DNA of 64,000 nt from Brachypodium distachyon (taxonomy: Eukaryota; Streptophyta; Magnoliopsida; Poales; Poaceae): contig NC_016132.3 in NCBI RefSeq assembly GCF_000005505.3, positions 10,726,001 to 10,790,000 of the forward strand, in the 5' to 3' direction. Each line of letters opens with the position of its first letter. Position 1 is the first letter of the stretch. The notes under the pieces are model-generated. The model did not search any database. It was not told where the DNA came from and worked only from the letters and a program-made list of their open reading frames with translations. The translations under genes and the position numbers were made by a program. This document shows, piece after piece, positions 59,301-64,000 of this stretch.

Positions 59301-59523
59301 CTATGACACCCGATCTGGAAGATTCGTGGGGAAGCAATCACGGTCATATCAGACGTGGACTATTGCTGGTTTTCTGACCTCCAAGATGTTGCTGGAAAAC
59401 CCAGAGTTGGCCTCTATTCTGACCTGTGATGAGGATCTTGAGCTCCTTGAAGGCTGTGCTTGCTGCCTCTCGAAGAGGACTAGGTGCTCACGCCGTGTGA
59501 CCAAAGAAGACATTGTCGAGTAA
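56398..59523 (+). CDS. Alkaline/neutral invertase (GH100), organelle-targeted type
   Basis: Cleaves sucrose to glucose and fructose at neutral pH. Exons are 56398-56997, 57647-57812, 57954-58165, 58406-58899, 59066-59114 and 59203-59523, 613 residues with matching phases. The first 100 residues are rich in Ala, Arg and Ser with '[16 protein letters not shown]', like a plastid or mitochondrial transit peptide. The catalytic domain starts near '[16 protein letters not shown]'. GH100 landmarks are '[18 protein letters not shown]' with the acid/base Asp, '[19 protein letters not shown]' across a junction, '[13 protein letters not shown]', '[17 protein letters not shown]' and 'WPEYYDT'. The end is Cys-rich ('[12 protein letters not shown]'). 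ATGs at 56317 and 56380 are in frame too; 56398 was chosen because it gives the cleanest transit peptide. The exact organelle cannot be read from sequence. Confidence 0.94.
57921..57945 (+). repeat. (TAACC)5 microsatellite in invertase intron 2
   Basis: Five copies of TAACC stand just before the acceptor at 57953. The unit is 5 bp and differs from the plant telomere unit of 7 bp. Confidence 0.9.
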
Positions 59524-60424
59524 AACAGCAGAGTGCCTTTTATTCTTGCTACTCTGCACACCTGATGTATACTATCGACTGAGAATTAACTGAGGCGGAC
59601 ACACTCCAGCGGTGTACATTATAGGTTTACGGTAGATATCTATCCATTCATTTCCTCAATGTATGCTCATTCTTTTTTGCTGAGCTGCCATTGATGGGAA
59701 CTAGCCTGGGTGATACAGTGGTCAAAGAAAGCACCACCCATTTATGTTTGAGCTTTTATGTACCCAAAAAGGAATTTGTTCTTGTACTTGGACACCAGCT
59801 GCTCCTGATTCGGAGCGCTGCAAAGCCCTAACCATTGTATCTCTTGTCGGTATTTAATCCGTATGTTGTGCGAACTTAAATGAGGCTGTCCTGTTCTTGT
59901 CATGAATAATAATACTATTGTTATCTACTTGGTTCTGCTGGATGTTGAAGAAGCTTATAATTACCGCATGTTGTACTCATCATTTTCCCGTGTGATTCTT
60001 GTAAGGTACACAAGGGCCTGAACTTCTGGAGTGCAAACAGATCATCTCATTCTTTGTGGTTAGTCTTGACATGTCTTGAAGGCAGTCTGAGTGAAATGTG
60101 CACTGCCAGAACTTTGGGTTTCAATTAGGATCTTGGATGGTTGTAGAGGAACGAATTTATAGGCGCTGAGGTTGAAGCATGGCAAATCAAACTAGAAGCT
60201 GTGCTTTTTCTGCACCTTCTCGTGATTGTACATGCTGCTGTGCTAGCAATTTTTATCAGAACGACTTCTTTTCTTTTCTTTTCTAGAATACACCCAAGAA
60301 GGTGTATCATCATTTATAGAAGAAAGCTGCGACGCAGCGAGTATTATCAGAATGACTTGAATCAGAGTTCTTTCAAAGCATTTAACGAAATCATGTGGCT
60401 TGATAAAAAAAATCCTTGCTGTGG
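59524..60424. other. Spacer, invertase 3' side
   Basis: The first 350 bases likely hold the invertase 3' UTR. At about 60282-60312 a T-rich run is followed by 'ctagaatacacccaagaag', the same tail as near 12817. No gene seen. Confidence 0.45.
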
Positions 60425-61158
60425 ATTGACGGGGACGGGTGAAATCTCATGCCGGCGGTCGCCGGTTCCGACAATGGCGACGCCCGTAGGCGTCGTAGTC
60501 CTCCTTGGAGGCATTGTTGTGTCCCCCTCGCTCAGATCCGGATGAAAACCCTAGGTCCTTTGGACCAGGCAGCGGCGACATTTTTGTGTCATGCTCTCAT
60601 TGGAGACGTTGTCTTGGATTTGTGTTTTTCTCGGCGGGTCGTGTGGTTTCTAGTGGACGGTAGGCAGCCATTTTTCTTGGCTTCCTTCTTCCATCGTCGT
60701 CGATCCTATGTTTCGTGCCTCGTGTTGAGCTTCGCGTTCCTAGTGTTGCTCGGCTGCTCGGTGTCTTTCGACGGCGTGAATGGCTAGCTTCTATTCGCAA
60801 TCCTCAGGGTTGTCCTGCCGTGGTCAAGGTTCGTGTGCGGTGAGGTTTCGACTTTGCAATGCCCTTCGACAACGGTCTCGGTGGAGTGACGTCCTTCGGT
60901 CTTGCCGGCTACACTCGTTGGCCTGGTGCTATGTTGGCCGTAGTGATGAAAGCTAAGTTGGCGTAGATGCTTTTGTGCGTTGCAATGTCTCGGTGTTGTG
61001 TGGCCTTTCGATGGCATTAGGAGTGCTCCTCTAGCAAGTCATGTGTTCCTCGTTGTGGCGATGATCGTCATGTAAGCCTTTTCGGTTGCTTTGTATTCTC
61101 TGTAACTCTTCTTCTTACTATATTGAAAGCAGCGTTGCTGCCTTTCGTCAAAAAAAAA
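60425..61158 (+). mobile_element. Poly(A)-tailed retrosequence
   Basis: A GC-rich stretch ends with 'ttgtattctctgtaactc' and 'gctgcctttcgtc' followed by ten A (61150-61159). The end wording and the A-tail resemble a common grass non-LTR element tail. The short open frames do not match LINE proteins. 'aaaaaaaatcc' occurs before the start (about 60405) and at the tail, perhaps a target duplication. Confidence 0.5.
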
Positions 61159-61181
61159 ATCCCTCTGCAGGCAAAATGGTA

Positions 61182-61288
61182 CTCTCTCCGTTCCTAAATA
61201 CTTGTCGTGGTCTTGGTGCAAACACTTGTTCACCAAGACCACGACCACGACAAGTATTTACCACGACAAGTATTTAGGAACGGAGGAA
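61182..61288. mobile_element. Stowaway-type MITE with an internal duplication
   Basis: Left end 'ctctctccgttcctaaatac' and right end 'gtatttaggaacggagga' are inverted copies. A TA precedes the left end. The right arm has the 16-mer 'ccacgacaagtattta' twice in a row. It lies only 23 bp after the retrosequence tail. Confidence 0.8.
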
Positions 61289-61289
61289 G

Positions 61290-61906
61290 CAGGAAGGAAG
61301 CAAAAAAGAAAACTAGGAAAGGGGAGGTTCAGTTAAGTCCATGTTCAGATCAACAAAGAAAGATGAGGTGACAAGATTCGAGGAAGCTGAATCTTGTAAG
61401 GAAGAAAGACAAACAACAAAGCCAGAACTAGGAAAGGGAGGGTTCAGTTAACTCTCTTCACACTCTGTACTGCCGAGGAAATCCCATTGGCATCTGCACC
61501 TAGGATGGTGTTTTCTTTAAGCCAAACACTTGTTCAAGAAGTCCACGAAATCCTGTCTGAATTTTGTCTGCTGGAGCTATGCAACGTCGTGCAGGTTATA
61601 GATTGCTTTAAGCAAAGGCTAGGATCTGCATATTGCAATATAGCAGAGGGAACACTGCAAATAGGTTATTGATCCGGACAGCCTACAATACAGAAGGAAG
61701 AGAAAAAGAATAAGAATACAGTACATCATCATAGATCTACTACACAATTACATCTCACAACCCTGAATCTGTTACTATACTAAGTAACAGTTACAAAGTA
61801 AATCAGCATAATACTAAATACCAAGAAATCGGCAGTTAATAGCTGCCAAGGAGCCAAAATTTTGTATACAAACCCTACATCTACGCACCATCATATCAGC
61901 TTGGAC
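61290..61906. other. Spacer, GA 2-oxidase 3' side
   Basis: The word 'aactaggaaaggg' with the following 'aggttcagtta' occurs twice (about 61310 and 61428). No gene seen. The right part should be the 3' UTR of the oxidase. Confidence 0.45.
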
Positions 61907-62710
61907 TCAGCTAGCTATTCCTGATCGCGGCCTAGCTTCCCCGGCATCGGCATTGACGGCGTTATAGAGCTCGAGGCGGTTGTGGCTCAGGCTGAGCGTG
62001 TACATGTTCTTCTTGTACTCTGCCCAGGTGAATGGCCTGTACCGGCGCGGCGCGTCAGAGGTCACCGTCTCCGGCAGCGCCGAGATGAGCGCGTGCAGCG
62101 CCGGCGCCGCGAAGTAGATGGTGGACAGCCTCGGTTTGCTGGTGCTGGCCATCACCCTGTGCCGGATGCTCACCAGCCTGCCATTTGTCAAAGCCTGCAC
62201 AACACAACAAAGACGACAAACAATTCAGGCTCAGGCTCAGCATCCACACAGATAATATAGCTTAAAAATTGGTGAGATAGAAATTCAGAAATGTGTCAAT
62301 TCTTTCAGATAGAACCAAATTCAGAGCAAAACAAAAAGAATTGTCACACAACTCATTTAATTACCTGAAGGAGATCGCCGACGTTGATGAAGAAGGCAGC
62401 CGGGTCGGCGGGCACCTGAACCCAGGTGTCCTGGCCGCGGCCGTCGGGGAGGAGCACCTGCAGGCCGTCGACGTCGTTGGCGCGGAGGACGCTGAGGATC
62501 TGCGGGTCCGAGTGCTCGCCGAAGCCCACGGAGCTCGCGGCGGCAGATGATGGAGGGTAGTGGTTGATCCTGATAATGGAGTCGCTGTCGGATACCGTGA
62601 TTATCTTGCTCAAGGCCGTGGGGTCCTCGAGGCCGAGACCCTCTCCCAGAAGGTCCAGGATCTGGCACGCCAGGCGCCTCACTGCTCCCACGTACTCGTT
62701 CACCGCCTCA
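61907..62710 (-). CDS. GA2ox: Gibberellin 2-oxidase, last two exons (partial)
   Basis: A 2-oxoglutarate- and Fe(II)-dependent dioxygenase that inactivates bioactive gibberellins by 2-beta hydroxylation. Exon 2 is 62710-62365 and exon 3 is 62194-61907, with donor and acceptor in phase. Seen are the iron ligands 'GFGEHSDPQILSVLRANDVDG' region, with His and Asp of H-x-D, and the distal His in 'SIRHRVMAST'. The 2-oxoglutarate Arg lies in 'KPRLSTIYF'. The end 'PFTWAEYKKNMYTLSLSHNR' is typical of C19-type GA 2-oxidases. Exon 2 opens in the middle of a codon after acceptor 'ttttccag'. No exon for the N-terminal third was found in the remaining 1290 bases, so exon 1 must lie right of the window. Distinction from other oxidases of the family rests on memory of these motifs. 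Confidence 0.88.
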
Positions 62711-64000
62711 CTGGAAAATCAAAAACAAAACCAACGGTATGGCTATATTTTAGACACGTGTTATTTAGACGAAAAGTTTAAGTCTCAGTCGACATATTAG
62801 AATTGTTGGATTAAGATCCAATGATACGCATGCATATGTGGGTGCATTCCTTTTAATTTCTTGATTATTTATTAATTTTGTAATAATTTTTTGTTTAACC
62901 AATTGTAACAAATATTACTTCGTACATTTAAAGGTGTTTTCATAAGATGAACCCACATCCACCAACGTGGATCTGCCATGGTATATCCACTCTCTACTCT
63001 CTCACATGTTATCATTGGATTAAGAACTGACAGACTAGTGTGTCGATTGATATCTAACTAAAAATCAAATGACTCATCAATAACAAAACCGTACAAATAG
63101 AACGTCAAGAGCGAGATTATTTTGCTGCCATTTTATGGATTTTAAATTGAGTTTGATGTTTGTTTCCCTGGTTTTGCATGTCTGTATTCTTCAGATTCAG
63201 ATGACGGTGAAACCGTAAAAGAATCACACGCATGTGGATAATGCTAGTACAGTACTACTCCTAAAAGAACAGGAGAAACAACAAAAGGAAAAGGTTAAAC
63301 ACGTCCTGCTTTGAAGCTGTCACATGCAAGTCAAAAGTAGCCTGGAGGAAAGACTGACTGACGATTTTGACGTACGGTACGAAGCGATTCGGCGACGACT
63401 GGGAAAAAAGATGCCCAGACATGCATGGATCTCCAGCATCTTAATACTAACATGCATGTTCTCTGTTTTCAAGGACTAGCTGGTCGACATGCATTGCTAA
63501 TTTCTAGCTAGCACACGAGCGTATCTATCCGCCAGAAATGGTGCGGCACCGGCCGCCAGCATTATCTGTCTGTCCATCGTGGAGGGGTCACCATGCACGT
63601 ACAAAGGCACTTGCAAATCTGTCACGCCGCGGGTCTTTCAGCTGTGTACGGCTGCTACATGCAATTTATTTCCTGAAAGACCCCATGCATGCCACCAACC
63701 TGAATCGATCATTGCATTGCACATAATTACCTGTTGATCTCTATTTCTGGCACGGCAGGGCGCGCAAGTCCCCTAAAGCTGCTGCTGACCCCTAGCATAG
63801 CATCTCATCTCTCATCTCGATTTAAAGCCGGTCGGAGCCCAGGGTGCATGCATGTAATGACAGCTATTATCATGTCCTGCATTTCGCTAACAATTGGTTC
63901 AGGAAGCAAATTGTACATACTAGCTAGAGGTTTGAATTAATGGACCTTTCCAAGCTATATACTCCATGATTATACATGCATATCTCCCTTAATTAGGTCT
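62711..64000. other. Intron 1 of the GA 2-oxidase (incomplete)
   Basis: AT-rich sequence with many 'catgcatg' words (for example 63419-63427 and 63842-63852). No exon or transposon was recognised. On the minus strand it should be the first intron of the oxidase, at least 1.29 kb long. Confidence 0.5.

Noticed and set aside
62711..64000. First exon of the GA 2-oxidase within the window
   Set aside because: I searched the minus strand for the family's N-terminal motifs and a GC-rich exon; nothing fitting was found.

Overview
This window is nuclear DNA from a grass. Five things point to Poaceae, probably a pooid such as Brachypodium or a Triticeae species: GC-rich first exons next to AT-rich introns, canonical GT-AG introns in every gene model, many 'CTCCCTCC' Stowaway MITEs with TA target sites, Gypsy and LINE remnants, and a PIR2-like helical gene fragment. 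No species marker was found, so the rank below family is inference. I saw no rRNA, tRNA or CRISPR sequence.

Layout from left to right: (1) 1-1229, 3' end of a LINE with zf-RVT and RNase H remnants, + strand. (2) 2073-5590, five-exon GDSL esterase/lipase, - strand. (3) 7420-11830, YTH-domain m6A reader of the ECT type, - strand, with a 5'-UTR intron. (4) 12-15 kb, spacer with an LTR-like remnant and a non-autonomous element with long terminal inverted repeats. (5) 15665-20464, mitochondrial carrier of the SLC25A44 type, + strand, six exons, with a large repeat-filled intron. (6) 20.9-24.9 kb, a broken region: orphan exon-like pieces, a PIR2-like helical pseudogene, an antisense LINE and a duplicated ~240-bp block. 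(7) 24913-27383, GH28 polygalacturonase with a proline-rich N-terminal arm, - strand. (8) 27.4-29.8 kb, spacer with a long inverted repeat. (9) 29.78-40.39 kb, three nested transposon layers: a small TIR element split by a 10.3-kb Gypsy element, itself split by a 1.26-kb solo LTR. (10) 41334-42698, a divergent ubiquitin-L40 fusion, - strand. (11) 43-46.7 kb, three Stowaway MITEs, a Harbinger-like element and a 22-bp higher-order minisatellite. (12) 47795-51441, an ECHIDNA/TVP23 homologue, + strand. (13) 51.4-56.3 kb, spacer. (14) 56398-59523, alkaline/neutral invertase (GH100), + strand. (15) 59.5-61.9 kb, spacer with a poly(A)-tailed retrosequence and a MITE. (16) 61907 to about 62710, the last two exons of a gibberellin 2-oxidase, - strand, whose first exon lies beyond the right edge.

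The genes do not form a pathway. They are ordinary single-locus plant genes: cell-wall or lipid hydrolases, an RNA reader, a mitochondrial transporter, a ribosomal-protein fusion, a trans-Golgi trafficking factor, sucrose cleavage and hormone inactivation, separated by transposon debris. For the seven complete models I set the exon borders by hand so that every junction is GT-AG and in phase; none was checked against transcripts. The items most worth a second look are the nested retroelement with its antisense ORF, the altered ubiquitin moiety, the higher-order minisatellite and the duplicated block beside the polygalacturonase stop codon.
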